Position numbers and translations under genes: made by a program. From the NCBI GenBank assembly GCA_019243595.1, contig JAFAUA010000044.1, forward strand, positions 1-25,803: 25,803 nt of DNA, given 5' to 3'. Below, in pieces: positions 1 to 8,710 of this stretch; within the stretch, counting starts at the first letter, position 1; each line of letters starts with the position of its first letter. The DNA is from Acidimicrobiia bacterium (GTDB taxonomy: Bacteria; Actinomycetota; Acidimicrobiia; Acidimicrobiales; AC-14). The notes under the pieces are model-generated. The model was not told the DNA's origin, did no database searches, and saw only the letters and a program-made list of their open reading frames with translations.

Positions 1-407
1 TCCGCCGACGACGGCACAAGGGCGGCGTAGACGAGGTACCCGGCCATCACGCCCTGCACGAGGTCGCCGAGCTCCTCCTGGTGTACGAGGACCTGTTCAC
101 CCCCGCTGAGCCACACCCGAAGGGCGGGATACAGATCGGCGAGCACCGTCGTGGCGTCGATCTTCGACATCGGGAAGTGCTCCCACTTCACGCCCAGTTC
201 GTCGTAGGCGCGGAGGTTGTGCGGCGACGGCAACAGGGAGACCACGCGGTTGAAGCCCTGCTCGCGGATCCAGATGATCTCCTCCTGCCGGCGGACCCGG
301 CGGTGCGTCCGGGCGTAGCCGCCGGGGCGCTCGCTGACCGCCAGCCGGTCTTTGATGATCCACGCGAAGTTGCGAGGCGAGATGCCCTGGGCCCACTTGC
401 CCTTCAT
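1..407 (-). CDS. Inactive tyrosine/dual-specificity phosphatase-like protein (3' end outside window)
   Basis: The frame starts at ATG 407, 13 bases after the folP stop, and runs off the window start after about 135 codons. The product begins MKGKWAQGISPRNFAWIIKD. It has the layout of a small dual-specificity phosphatase: an N-terminal strand-helix part with VVSLLPSPHNLRAYDELGV, then a middle EHFPM segment, then VLVHQEELGDLVQGVMAGYL. In active enzymes that last segment is the P-loop, H-C-x5-R-T-G, followed by an A-Y-L helix. Here the nucleophilic Cys is Gln and the Arg is missing, so catalysis by the usual route is not possible. I infer a pseudophosphatase, perhaps a binding or scaffold protein. 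Fold assignment is by eye. Its position directly after folP suggests co-transcription with the folate genes, but nothing links it to folate chemistry. Confidence 0.65.
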   Translation of the reverse strand, partial: MKGKWAQGISPRNFAWIIKDRLAVSERPGGYARTHRRVRRQEEIIWIREQGFNRVVSLLPSPHNLRAYDELGVKWEHFPMSKIDATTVLADLYPALRVWLSGGEQVLVHQEELGDLVQGVMAGYLVYAALVPSSA

Positions 408-420
408 GCGACAACCTCAC

Positions 421-1182
421 TCATGCTGCAACCAGACGCGCGGCCTGCACGGTGGCCCGTACGTCGTGGACCCGCACCATCGCCGCGCCCTTCTCCATGG
501 CCCAGACGGCGGCGGCCAGCGAACCCTCGAGGCGGTCCTCGACGGGTGCGTCGCCGGTGAGCTTGCCGATGAACGACTTGCGGCTGGCGCCCACGGCTAC
601 CGGATACCCGGTGGCGACCAAACGGTCGAGATGGTGGAGCAGCGTGAGATTGTGGGTGGCGGTCTTGGCGAAGCCGAGCCCGGGGTCGATCCACACCTCG
701 GTGACACCAGCGGCTTTCGCCCCCTCGGCCTGGGCCACGAGGAAGGCTTGCACCTCCGCAACGACGTCGCCGTAGGTCGCGTGCTGTTGCATGGTCGCGG
801 GCGTGCCGCGCATGTGCATCGCGACCCACCCGGCGCCGGCCGCGGCCGCGACCTCGTGGAGACCCGCTGATACGTCGTTGACGATGGTCGCTCCCGCCGC
901 CAAGGCGGCCTCGGCGACCTCGGGCTTGCGGGTGTCGATCGACACCCGGGTCTCCCCGGCGAGCGCTTCGACCACCGGAACCACCCGGCGGAGCTCCTCG
1001 TCGACGGGCACCTCGGCGGCCCCGGGACGGGTGCTCTCGCCGCCCACGTCGATGATGTCGGCCCCCTCGGCGACCATGGCCCGGCCGTGGTCCACGGCAG
1101 CCTCGGAATCCAGCCAGCGGCCGCCGTCGGAGAACGAGTCAGGGGTGACGTTCAGAACACCCATGACCAACGGCCGCGACAC
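421..1182 (-). CDS. folP: Dihydropteroate synthase
   Basis: This enzyme condenses p-aminobenzoate with dihydropterin pyrophosphate to give dihydropteroate in folate synthesis, and it is the sulfonamide target. The 253-aa product starts at GTG 1182 with SRPLVMGVLNVTPDSFSDGG, the classic N-terminal DHPS signature. It then has GADIIDVGGESTRPGA (second pterin-site signature), SIDTRKPEVAEAAL, an IVNDVSAG segment, and near the C terminus VGASRKSFIG followed by RLEGSLAAAVWAMEKGAAMVRVHDV. Length and motif order are normal for a full-length enzyme. It lies 59 bp after folE and is probably in the same transcript as ftsH and folE. ATG 1164 is an alternative but would cut the first strand, so GTG 1182 is preferred. 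No folB or folK follows within the window. Confidence 0.97.
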   Translation of the reverse strand: MSRPLVMGVLNVTPDSFSDGGRWLDSEAAVDHGRAMVAEGADIIDVGGESTRPGAAEVPVDEELRRVVPVVEALAGETRVSIDTRKPEVAEAALAAGATIVNDVSAGLHEVAAAAGAGWVAMHMRGTPATMQQHATYGDVVAEVQAFLVAQAEGAKAAGVTEVWIDPGLGFAKTATHNLTLLHHLDRLVATGYPVAVGASRKSFIGKLTGDAPVEDRLEGSLAAAVWAMEKGAAMVRVHDVRATVQAARLVAA

Positions 1183-1241
1183 GGCTCCGCAGGCTACCGG
1201 TGACCTGCGAAAACTGCGGTCTTTCGCTGTGGATGAACTGC

Positions 1242-1829
1242 TCAGCGATTGATGAACTGCATCGCCTCGCTGCGCGTGGCCACGCTGTCACGGAACTGGC
1301 CCCGGACGGCCGAAGTGACCGTGACCGACCCCGGCTTGCGCACCCCCCGCATCGACATGCACAGGTGCTCGGCCTCGATGACAACCAGCACGCCGCGGGG
1401 CTCGAGCGTGCTGTCGATCTCGTCGGCGATCTGGGTGGTGAGCCGCTCCTGGACCTGGGGGCGCTTTGAGAGGCTGTCGACCAGGCGGGCGAGCTTCGAC
1501 AGGCCGGTGATCCTGCCATCGGCATTCGGGATGTAGGCCACGTGTGCCTTGCCAATAAATGGAATCAAGTGGTGCTCGCACACGCTGGCCAAGGGGATGT
1601 CCTTGACCATCACCATCTCGTCGTGGCCGGCCTCGAAGGTGACGGCCAGGTGCCGGTCGGGGTTGTCGGTGATCCCGCTGAAGATCTCGGCGTACATGTT
1701 CGCCACCCGCTCGGGGGTGCGCTCGAGCCCGTCGCGGTCGGGGTCCTCGCCGATGGCCTCCAAGATCTCCCGGACGGCCTTCTCGATGCGGGCCCGGTCG
1801 ATTCCTTCCCCGTTGCCCTCCCGAGTCAC
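1242..1829 (-). CDS. folE: GTP cyclohydrolase I
   Basis: This enzyme converts GTP to 7,8-dihydroneopterin triphosphate, the first step of the folate pathway. The 195-aa product carries the family hallmarks: [19 protein letters not shown], the zinc-site segment [21 protein letters not shown] (Cys and His ligands), [23 protein letters not shown], and [15 protein letters not shown] with the third ligand Cys. It ends in the usual EAMQFINR. The start is GTG 1829. Its first bases overlap the ftsH stop in a GTGA arrangement, so translation is probably coupled to ftsH. Pairing with folP 59 bp downstream places two folate steps in one transcript. Nothing is missing compared with the family. Confidence 0.98.
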   Translation of the reverse strand: MTREGNGEGIDRARIEKAVREILEAIGEDPDRDGLERTPERVANMYAEIFSGITDNPDRHLAVTFEAGHDEMVMVKDIPLASVCEHHLIPFIGKAHVAYIPNADGRITGLSKLARLVDSLSKRPQVQERLTTQIADEIDSTLEPRGVLVVIEAEHLCMSMRGVRKPGSVTVTSAVRGQFRDSVATRSEAMQFINR

Positions 1830-3754
1830 GCGGGATTCGGGTTGGGCCGCGGCCGGGGCTTGGGCACCGAGCGGGTGGATGCCACCCGCCGCCGGGCCGG
1901 GGCCCGGGTCGGCGCCTGGGCCGGCGGCGTACGCGCCGGACGCTTGGCGACCGGACCGAGGATCTCCATGACCTCGGGCGTGTCGAGCGTCTCCCGCGCG
2001 ACGAGCGCCTTCGCCAACTTGTCGAGGGTCTTGCGGTTGTCGGTCAAGATCTCGAGCGCCTCGGCATGGGCCTCGTCGATGAGCTTGCGCACCTCGGCGT
2101 CGATACGAGCCGCCACCTCGTCGGAGTAGTTCGGCTGGTGGCCGAGGTCGCGACCGAGGAAGACCTCGCCGTTCTTCTGCCCCAGCTGCTGCGGACCGAT
2201 GAGGTCGCTCATCCCGTACTCGGTGACCATCGACCGGGCGATCTGGCTGGCCCGCTCGATGTCGTTCTGGGCGCCGGTCGTCGGGTCGTGGAAGATCAGC
2301 TCTTCGGCGGTGCGCCCCCCCAGCAGCATCGCCAGCTGGTCGCGGAGCTCCGAACGGGTGACGAGGTACTTGTCCTGCTCGGGCAGGGCGAGGGTCCAGC
2401 CGAGGGCCCGTCCTCTCGGGATGATCGACACCTTGTGGATCGGGTCGGCGTTGGGCAACGCGTGGCCGACCAGAGCGTGGCCACCCTCGTGGTAGGCGAT
2501 GACCCGCTTCTCGTCCTCGGAGATCAGCCGGCTCTTGCGCTCGGGGCCGGCGATCACGCGGTCGATCGCCTCCTCGAGGTTGGGCATACCGATCTCCTTG
2601 AACCCCCGGCGGGCAGCCAGCAGGGCCGCCTCGTTCATGAGGTTGGCGAGGTCGGCGCCCGTGAAGCCGGGCGTGCGCCGAGCCAGGATCTCGAGGTCGA
2701 CGCCCTTGGCCAGCGGCTTGCCCTTGGCGTGCACGTTGAGGATCGCCCGCCTGCCCTCGAGGTCGGGGGCGTCGACCACGATCTGGCGATCGAAGCGGCC
2801 GGGCCGCAGCAGCGCCGGATCGAGGATGTCGGGGCGGTTGGTGGCGGCGATGAGGATGACGCCGGCGCGCGTGTCGAAGCCGTCCATCTCGACGAGCAAC
2901 TGGTTCAGCGTCTGCTCGCGCTCGTCGTGCCCACCGCCGAGGCCGGCGCCGCGGTGGCGGCCGACGGCGTCGATCTCGTCGACGAAGATGATCGCCGGGG
3001 CGTTGGTCTTGGCCTGCTCGAAGAGGTCGCGGACGCGGCTGGCGCCAACGCCGACGAACATCTCGACGAAGTCGGAGCCCGAAATGGAGAAGAAGGGCAC
3101 GCCCGCTTCACCGGCGACGGCGCGGGCCAGCAGTGTCTTGCCAGTGCCCGGCGGCCCGAACAGCAACACACCCTTGGGGATCTTGGCGCCCATCGACTGG
3201 AACTTGGCGGGCGACTCGAGGAACTCCTTGATCTCCTGAAGCTCCTCGACCGCCTCGTCGGCCCCGGCCACGTCGGCGAAGGTGACCTTGGGTTGGTCCT
3301 TGTTGACGACCTTGGGTTTGGCCTTGCCGAACTGCATCACCCGATTCCCGCCACCCTGCATGGCGTTCATGAAGATCAGGAACACGGCGACCAGCAGGAC
3401 GAACGGCAGCAACTGCTCCAGCAAGGTGAGCCACCACGCGTCCTTGCGCTGGGTGACCTTGAAGTCGGGATGGTTCGGCGACCTCCGCAGCTCGTTGAGG
3501 ACGTTGGCCGTGTCGCGGTCGGCGTACGTGGTCTTGTACTTGGTGCCGGCCGCGTCGTTGAGCACGCCCGTGATCTCGTGGTCGCGATCGGACACGCTCG
3601 CGTTCCGCACCTGGCCGGCGGCCAGCTTCCGCTCGAAGGTGGTGAGCGAGAGCTTGTCGCGGTCGCTCCCGCCCTTGAACAGGGCGGTGACGAGCACCAG
3701 CGCCAAGACGGCGAGGATGATGTAGAAGATCGTTGAACGGGCGAGCTTGCGCAC
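1826..3754 (-). CDS. ftsH: ATP-dependent zinc metalloprotease FtsH
   Basis: This is a membrane-anchored hexameric AAA+ protease that extracts and degrades misfolded membrane proteins and some regulators. The 642-aa product has transmembrane helix 1 at about residues 8-26, an extracytoplasmic domain, helix 2 at about 113-132, Walker A GPPGTGKT (200-207), Walker B IIFVDE (255-260), and a second region of homology with [20 protein letters not shown] (304-323). The zinc site is HEGGH (422-426), with Asp498 in NDIERA as likely third ligand. The last 40 residues are a Pro/Arg-rich tail, as in many actinobacterial FtsH. GTG 3754 is chosen because GGGGGAG lies just upstream at good spacing. It sits between hpt and folE, the usual actinobacterial order. 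Confidence 0.98.
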   Translation of the reverse strand: MRKLARSTIFYIILAVLALVLVTALFKGGSDRDKLSLTTFERKLAAGQVRNASVSDRDHEITGVLNDAAGTKYKTTYADRDTANVLNELRRSPNHPDFKVTQRKDAWWLTLLEQLLPFVLLVAVFLIFMNAMQGGGNRVMQFGKAKPKVVNKDQPKVTFADVAGADEAVEELQEIKEFLESPAKFQSMGAKIPKGVLLFGPPGTGKTLLARAVAGEAGVPFFSISGSDFVEMFVGVGASRVRDLFEQAKTNAPAIIFVDEIDAVGRHRGAGLGGGHDEREQTLNQLLVEMDGFDTRAGVILIAATNRPDILDPALLRPGRFDRQIVVDAPDLEGRRAILNVHAKGKPLAKGVDLEILARRTPGFTGADLANLMNEAALLAARRGFKEIGMPNLEEAIDRVIAGPERKSRLISEDEKRVIAYHEGGHALVGHALPNADPIHKVSIIPRGRALGWTLALPEQDKYLVTRSELRDQLAMLLGGRTAEELIFHDPTTGAQNDIERASQIARSMVTEYGMSDLIGPQQLGQKNGEVFLGRDLGHQPNYSDEVAARIDAEVRKLIDEAHAEALEILTDNRKTLDKLAKALVARETLDTPEVMEILGPVAKRPARTPPAQAPTRAPARRRVASTRSVPKPRPRPNPNPA

Positions 3755-3786
3755 GACTCCCCCAGGCTACCGAGGGCTCGGACCGT

Positions 3787-4359
3787 CTACCCCCGGGTTT
3801 CGGGAGTTTCCTCAAACACGCAGACGTACGGCAGATTCCGGTACCGCTCGGCCACGTCGAGCCCGTAGCCGATCACGAAATCGGGCGGAATCTGGAAGCC
3901 CACGTAGCGCAGCTGGGGGTCGTGCTTCTGGAGGCCCTGGCGCACGAGCAGGGCGCAGACCTCGAGACTCGCCGGCCCCCGAGCCTGAAGGTTCTTGCGG
4001 ACGTAGGACAGCGTCAGGCCACTATCGACGATGTCCTCGACCAGGATGACGTCGCGTCCGGACAGGTCGAGCTCGAGATCCTTGACGATGCGGACCACGC
4101 CGCTCGTCTTGGTGGCGCTGCCATAGGACGCCACCGCCATGAAGTCGAACTCGACCGGCAGGTCGATGGCACGCGCCAAGTCGCTCATGAACATGAACGC
4201 ACCTTTGAGCACGCCGACGAGCAGGGGCGCCCGACCGTGGTAATCGGCGGTGATCTCCTTGCCGAGGGCAGCGATGCGCTCGCGCAGCTCGTCCTCGCCG
4301 ACCACGATGCGGCCGACGGCCGGGTCGCGGTCGAACGGTGAGGAGTCCCCCGGGGGCAT
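3787..4359 (-). CDS. hpt: Hypoxanthine phosphoribosyltransferase
   Basis: This purine salvage enzyme transfers the phosphoribosyl group of PRPP to hypoxanthine or guanine. The 190-aa protein shows LLVGVLKGAFMFMSDLARAI near the N terminus and the metal and flexible-loop region MAVASYGSATKTSGVV. The PRPP-binding motif is VILVEDIVDSGLTLS, with the two acidic residues. The C-terminal base-binding stretch includes PDFVIGYGLDVAERYRNLPYV. All are canonical for bacterial HPRT. The start is ATG 4359, only 12 bases after the tilS stop. There is no obvious Shine-Dalgarno, which fits translation continuing from tilS. The tilS-hpt-ftsH order is widely conserved in bacteria. Confidence 0.97.
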   Translation of the reverse strand: MPPGDSSPFDRDPAVGRIVVGEDELRERIAALGKEITADYHGRAPLLVGVLKGAFMFMSDLARAIDLPVEFDFMAVASYGSATKTSGVVRIVKDLELDLSGRDVILVEDIVDSGLTLSYVRKNLQARGPASLEVCALLVRQGLQKHDPQLRYVGFQIPPDFVIGYGLDVAERYRNLPYVCVFEETPETRG

Positions 4360-4371
4360 CGAGCGCAGAAG

Positions 4372-5229
4372 TTACTGGTCCTCGAGGCGCAGGCGCTGGC
4401 CGGTGCGGGCGACGCGCCGGCCGTCGCCGACTTCGGTCGCCACCGCGTCACCACGCGCCACCGCGAGCACGCGTTCGACGGCTGCGGCGGCAGGTGGGTG
4501 GTCGCCGCGCAACCACTCCCGCACGGCGCGCCGCGCGAGTGGCGCGGGTGCGGCGGCGAGGGCTTTGGCGTCGGTGGGGTCGATGCTCTCGGCCAGGGCG
4601 TCGAGAAAGGCGGCTTCCTCGCGCAGGAGATCGGCCTGGCGGGCCAGGAGGGCAGCGACGTCGCGCTGCGCGACGTCGTCGAGCAACGGAAGCAACTCGT
4701 GGCGGACGCGGTTGCGCCGGAACGCAGGGTCGTCGTTCGACGGATCGCGTGCCGGCTCGAGACCGAGTTCGTCACACAGGGCCCAGGTCTCGGCACGGCG
4801 CAGCCCGATGATCGGATGCCGGCCGGGCCCCATGCCGCCGAGGCCGTCGAGGCCGGCGCCCCGCAGCAGGTTCAGCAACACGGTCTCGGCTTGGTCGTCA
4901 GCGGTGTGGCCGGTGAGGACGTCGGGAGGGAGGACGGCGAAGCGTGCCGCGCGGGCGCGCGCCTCGAGGTTGGGCCCCGGCTCTACCGGCGCCCGCTCGG
5001 CCACGAATCCCGCGCCGAAGCGGGCGGCGGCGGCTCGGACGGCATGAGCCTCATGTGCGGACTCTGGTCGCAGCCCGTGGTCGACGTGCACGGCGGTGAC
5101 GCGGCACCCGGCCGCGCACGCCAGCACGAGAAGGGCGAGCGAGTCGGCGCCGCCAGAGACGGCGCACGTGACGTCGGTCCCCGCCGGGGGGAACGTGGTC
5201 CTAGGCAGGAGAAGGTCGGAAGAGCTCAC
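4372..5229 (-). CDS. tilS: tRNA(Ile)-lysidine synthase
   Basis: TilS attaches lysine to C34 of the CAU-anticodon tRNA-Ile using ATP, so that it reads AUA codons. The PP-loop motif SGGADS lies at about residues 25-30, followed by VTAVHVDHGLRPES, a GPNLEARARAARFAVL segment, and GHTADDQAETVLLNLLRGAGLDGLGGM, all diagnostic of N-type ATP pyrophosphatases of the TilS family. From GTG 5229 it is 285 aa, slightly short, with only a small C-terminal domain of about 60 residues. The frame is open upstream to 5271, but that part lies in another gene and looks non-homologous (Cys/Arg-rich). GTG 5229 still overlaps the 3' end of the response regulator gene by 29 bp, implying coupled expression. Confidence 0.93.
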   Translation of the reverse strand: MSSSDLLLPRTTFPPAGTDVTCAVSGGADSLALLVLACAAGCRVTAVHVDHGLRPESAHEAHAVRAAAARFGAGFVAERAPVEPGPNLEARARAARFAVLPPDVLTGHTADDQAETVLLNLLRGAGLDGLGGMGPGRHPIIGLRRAETWALCDELGLEPARDPSNDDPAFRRNRVRHELLPLLDDVAQRDVAALLARQADLLREEAAFLDALAESIDPTDAKALAAAPAPLARRAVREWLRGDHPPAAAAVERVLAVARGDAVATEVGDGRRVARTGQRLRLEDQ

Positions 5230-5974
5230 CGGTGCGCACGATCGCCAGTAGCTCGGGCACCGAGCGCACACCGAGCTTGCGGCTGATGCGCCGAAGGCTG
5301 GCGTAGACGTTCGACCGGCTGACGCCGAGGTCGGACGCGGCCTGGCTCACGGTGTCGCTGCCCTCGAGGGCGCGCAGGAGCTCGAGCTGCTTCGTCGACA
5401 GCTGGTCGAGACGGTCGCGCACCGAGCGAATCTGGTAGCTGTCGCCGTCGGCGGCCGGGACGTGCTCGAGCCTGGTGACGTGAGGAGCGACGGTCGTCGT
5501 GTCGTCGGTGGCGCGGCGGCGCGTGCCCTGCGACGACTTCTTCTCGAGCCGGGCGAGTTGGGCGAGCGACTCTTTCTGCACCTTCCGCCGCTTGACGGGC
5601 TCGGGCTCGCCCTCGAGAGCCGCAGCCACCTCGCTGCAGAGGTCGCGGGGGCTGAACGGCTTGGTGAGATACCGGATGGCGCCTTCGATCCCACCCCGAA
5701 TGCGATCCTCGTCGGCGGCGCGGGCCGTCAGCATCAGCACGGGGATCGTGGCCAGCTCGTCGCGCTCGGCCTTGATCATGTTGAGGACGCCCCACCCATC
5801 GGTGCCGGGCATCATCACGTCGAGGACCACGACGTCGGGCTTCTCCTCCCGGACCAGTTCGAGGGCGCGGTCTCCGTTCGGAGCGGTGAGCACGCGGTGG
5901 CCCTCCCGCTCCAGGTTGTGACGAATGATCGTCAGAATGTCTTCTTCGTCGTCGACAGCCAGAACGGTCGCCAT
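5201..5974 (-). CDS. Orphan response regulator with LuxR-like DNA-binding domain
   Basis: The 257-aa product has an N-terminal receiver domain: acidic pocket DDEED (8-12), phosphoacceptor Asp52 in VVVLDVMMPG, Thr83 in MLTARA, and Lys105 in RYLTKPF. A charged, poorly conserved linker of roughly 70 residues follows (about 120-190, Lys/Arg/Thr-rich). The C-terminal domain has LSTKQLELLRAL, then SQAASDLGVSRSNVYASLRRISRKLGV, which reads as a LuxR-like helix-turn-helix. No histidine kinase lies beside it, so the partner is unknown. The usual GAD-DY before the lysine is replaced by GIEGAIRYL, which could alter dimerisation. The start is ATG 5974. The gene sits inside the zincin-tilS-hpt-ftsH run, where a regulator is not normally found. 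Confidence 0.9.
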   Translation of the reverse strand: MATVLAVDDEEDILTIIRHNLEREGHRVLTAPNGDRALELVREEKPDVVVLDVMMPGTDGWGVLNMIKAERDELATIPVLMLTARAADEDRIRGGIEGAIRYLTKPFSPRDLCSEVAAALEGEPEPVKRRKVQKESLAQLARLEKKSSQGTRRRATDDTTTVAPHVTRLEHVPAADGDSYQIRSVRDRLDQLSTKQLELLRALEGSDTVSQAASDLGVSRSNVYASLRRISRKLGVRSVPELLAIVRTGELFRPSPA

Positions 5975-6013
5975 GGCACGCCTGTTCCTCGTACTCCCCC
6001 TGGTGAACAGAGG

Positions 6014-7084
6014 TTACTGAGCGGCTGGCGCCTCGGCTCGCACCCTGGAGATCCAGGTCTCGGGGTCGCGGATCTCGGCCAGCGTGGGCAGGTTCTCCGG
6101 GGCTTCCCAAGCCCGGTCGAACAGGGCCCGCCCGCCCTCTTTCTCGACCGCCTCGATGAACTGCTCACCCAGCTCGTACTGGAGGAGCTTGGCCTCGATG
6201 CCGAGCAGACGCTGCACCATGCGGGCCGGTCCGCCCCGGTGGCGCCGTTCGTGCAGCACCCGCTGGAACCGATCCGCGCTGGGTACCAGCCCGCTGGCGG
6301 CCCGGTTCATCGTGATGTCGCCGTGTCCTTCGAGCAGGCTCATCATCCCCTGGATCTTCCGCAGGACCTCCTGCTGCTCGGGGCTGGCGATGAGAGCGAC
6401 GAGGCCACCCTCGTCGAGAGGGTTCTGTCCGGCGCGGATCTGGTCGATCGACCGGCGGAGCGCGTCCAGGAAGCGCTTGGGGTCGGGGTCGACCGACGAG
6501 AGGCTCTGATCGACGAGCGAGAGGAAGTGGGTGCGCATCCACGGCACGCCCGTGAATTGCGCCCGGTGGGTGACCTCATGGAGGGCGAGCCACAGCCGGA
6601 ATTCGCGCGGCGGGAATCCGTAGCGCTTCTCGAGCGACAGGATGTTGGGACCCACGTAGTAGACGAGGTCCTGTTCTTCGGGTTGGTCGTTCTCGGCGAT
6701 CAGCAGGTCGTACTGGCCGAGCACGCGCGTCGCCATCCACCCGAGCAGCCCGCCGACCTCGGCACCGGTGACGCCCCGAGCAATCGGCGTGAGGGGCCCG
6801 GGCGTCATGCGCTTGCCGAGCTTGTCGGTGATCGGGCTGAGCAGGCGGCGGAACGACGCCAGGTTCGCCCGCACCCAGCCGGCCCGGTCCGTGACGCGGG
6901 CACGTGCCGGACCCGACAGCGACCGCAGGCCGGTCTCCGCCGCGACCAGCTCCTCGGCTTCGGCGGTGAACTCCGCGAAGTCAGGCTCGAGCGACGCGTA
7001 GTGATACGAGTCCGCGAACGGCTCTCGGCCGGCGACACGCACGGCGATGCGCTCGGCGAGGTCCCAGTTGATCGGGTCGGTCAC
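6014..7084 (-). CDS. DUF2342 zincin-like protein (putative zinc metalloprotease)
   Basis: The 356-aa protein belongs to the actinobacterial family annotated as zinc-dependent metalloprotease or F420-biosynthesis-associated protein (DUF2342). The helix LWLALHEVTHRAQF carries HEVTH at 169-173, an HExxH zinc motif, preceded by YYVGPNILSLEKRYGFPPREF. Family recognition rests on DPINWDLAERIAVRVAG at the N terminus, the GARGVTGAEVGGLLGWM-type middle part, and EGHGDITMNRA. No signal peptide or membrane helix is visible, so it should be cytoplasmic. Its substrate is not established. The start is GTG 7084. In streptomycetes and relatives a gene of this family commonly sits just upstream of tilS; here a response regulator lies between them. 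Confidence 0.85.
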   Translation of the reverse strand: MTDPINWDLAERIAVRVAGREPFADSYHYASLEPDFAEFTAEAEELVAAETGLRSLSGPARARVTDRAGWVRANLASFRRLLSPITDKLGKRMTPGPLTPIARGVTGAEVGGLLGWMATRVLGQYDLLIAENDQPEEQDLVYYVGPNILSLEKRYGFPPREFRLWLALHEVTHRAQFTGVPWMRTHFLSLVDQSLSSVDPDPKRFLDALRRSIDQIRAGQNPLDEGGLVALIASPEQQEVLRKIQGMMSLLEGHGDITMNRAASGLVPSADRFQRVLHERRHRGGPARMVQRLLGIEAKLLQYELGEQFIEAVEKEGGRALFDRAWEAPENLPTLAEIRDPETWISRVRAEAPAAQ

Positions 7085-7103
7085 GTGACGAGGGAGTCCG
7101 CGA

Positions 7104-7244
7104 CTACTGCTGGCGCGGGTACTTGGCGGCCACGACCTTGATCAGATACCCAACCGCCAGCGCGATGAACATAAGTCCGGCGCCCGCCACGAGCAGGAAG
7201 CCCAACCAGTAGATCCACGGTTTGGCCGTGGCCAGCAGGAACAT
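7104..7244 (-). CDS. Small single-span membrane protein (46 aa)
   Basis: A short frame from ATG 7244 to TAG 7104-7106 encodes MFLLATAKPWIYWLGFLLVA and continues with GAGLMFIALAVGYLIKVVAAKYPRQQ. One long hydrophobic stretch (about residues 9-36, possibly a tight hairpin) is followed by a basic, polar tail. This is the pattern of a small inner-membrane peptide with the tail in the cytoplasm. It fills what would otherwise be a gap of about 170 bp. It ends 19 bases before the DUF2342 start and begins 14 bases after the zinc-knuckle gene, so it fits an operon. I do not recognise a named family. The start could be slightly further upstream at a rarer codon. Confidence 0.6.
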   Translation of the reverse strand: MFLLATAKPWIYWLGFLLVAGAGLMFIALAVGYLIKVVAAKYPRQQ

Positions 7245-7258
7245 GGCCGCGACTGTAA

Positions 7259-7456
7259 TCAGGCGATCTTCCGACCCCGAGTTCGAGGCGCGGCGTGGGG
7301 CTCGTGCAGATAGCAGTACTTGCCCTTGTTGTAGATCGAGAGCTTGGTGTCACAACCGGGCTCCAGGCAGACCCGACCAGCCTTGAAGGAGCGAGACGGG
7401 CGGTCGTGCCCCGAGATCGGACGGCCACCGACGTGAGCGACGTTGGTATCCGGCAT
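7259..7456 (-). CDS. Small zinc-knuckle-like protein (65 aa)
   Basis: The 65-aa product has a polar N terminus, then VCLEPGCDTKLSIYNKGKYC and YLHEPH. The Cys-x4-Cys and Cys-x2-His pattern (30, 35, 48 and 51 approximately) looks like a compact zinc-binding knuckle. The C terminus is basic (APRTRGRKIA). Function is unknown. The basic tail plus the knuckle would suit RNA or DNA contact, but that is inference. The start is ATG 7456, 28 bp after the rsrA stop. It may therefore be the third gene of the sigR-rsrA transcript, which would make a zinc or thiol-responsive role plausible. Confidence 0.75.
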   Translation of the reverse strand: MPDTNVAHVGGRPISGHDRPSRSFKAGRVCLEPGCDTKLSIYNKGKYCYLHEPHAAPRTRGRKIA

Positions 7457-7484
7457 ACCCCGACCAACGGGCGGGGCGCCTCAC

Positions 7485-7721
7485 CTATTCCTGTTCGAGC
7501 GCCTTCCGGACGCGCTCGACGAGCTCAGGTGGGACCTCTTCGCGGCATTTCTGGGCGATCACGACCCGGAGCTCGGCTTCGAAGTCGAAGGCCTGGCCGC
7601 AGGGTGGGCAATCGTCGAGGTGCTGACTGATCAGGACACGCCGCTCCGTCGTCAGCTCCCCATCGAGGTAGTGGTACAGCAGGTGGACCGCTTCGACGCA
7701 GTCGCCCTTGTCCTCAGCCAT
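7485..7721 (-). CDS. rsrA: Zinc-binding anti-sigma factor (RsrA-type)
   Basis: The 78-aa protein has the ZAS anti-sigma layout. A helix has DCVEAVHLLYHYLDGELT, then the zinc motif H-x3-C-x2-C in QHLDDCPPC, with an upstream Cys (residue 8) as a further ligand and a later Cys in QKCREEV. In RsrA, disulfide stress oxidises these cysteines, expels zinc and frees the cognate sigma. Its position 19 bp after the sigma gene makes the partner clear. The ATG 7721 start is preceded by GGAAGG. The length is a little shorter than streptomycete RsrA (about 105 aa), mainly from a short C-terminal tail. Confidence 0.92.
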   Translation of the reverse strand: MAEDKGDCVEAVHLLYHYLDGELTTERRVLISQHLDDCPPCGQAFDFEAELRVVIAQKCREEVPPELVERVRKALEQE

Positions 7722-7740
7722 ACACCTTCCCTTTAGTGGG

Positions 7741-8313
<573 letters not shown>

Positions 8314-8413
8314 GACGTGCACCCTACCCACGGGGTACGACATCACCCTCGGCGGGGTCGGTCGGCGTACAGTTCTGTCGGTGCAGGGGGGGACCACGAC
8401 CCGGGAAGTCCGT

Positions 8414-8710
8414 ATGCGCGGCCCGCTGGCTCCGGGCCCGGCGGTCGCCGAACGGCGTACCGACGACGTGCTCCCCACCGTCCAGGCCGTCCACCGCCAC
8501 GGCGCGGCGGCCTGGACCGGCGCCCTCATCGCCACAATCGCCCGCACGGGGTGGATCGCAGCCGTCACGACGGTGGCCTTCCTCGGCGGGGCGTTCGGGG
8601 CCACGGTGGCCAACGGGCGGTCGGCGAGTGCCGCCGTCCCCTGGGTCCTGATCGGTGCCGGCCTGTGGCTGCTGATCGCCGTCACCTGGACGCTGCTCCG
8701 GCGTCGTTAG
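8414..8710 (+). CDS. Small two-helix membrane protein
   Basis: The frame from ATG 8414 encodes 98 aa. A polar N-terminal 43 residues is followed by two hydrophobic helices: about 44-66 ([22 protein letters not shown]) split from about 74-95 ([20 protein letters not shown]), ending in Leu-Leu-Arg-Arg-Arg. Strong G/C third-position bias and the clean hydrophobic pattern favour a real gene over the opposite frames. GGGAAG lies 5 bases before the ATG. An in-frame GTG at 8381 would add 11 residues. TACAGT at 8368-8373 could be a -10 for a leaderless start there. It diverges from sigR, and its TAG overlaps the methyltransferase TAA on the other strand. Family not recognised. Confidence 0.6.
   Translation: MRGPLAPGPAVAERRTDDVLPTVQAVHRHGAAAWTGALIATIARTGWIAAVTTVAFLGGAFGATVANGRSASAAVPWVLIGAGLWLLIAVTWTLLRRR

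Noticed and set aside
2066..3736. Long plus-strand open frame opposite ftsH (about 556 codons)
   Set aside because: It is a mirror frame of the high-GC ftsH gene. The translation is His/Asp/Glu/Gly-rich without domains, while ftsH has all family motifs.
8314..8420. SigR autoregulatory promoter (GGAAT-type -35 with GTT -10)
   Set aside because: No pair of elements with correct spacing was found on the minus strand upstream of sigR.
8314..8685. N-terminal extension of the SigR-type sigma factor
   Set aside because: Region 2 homology begins right after ATG 8313. The extension is low-complexity and lies opposite a credible plus-strand membrane gene.
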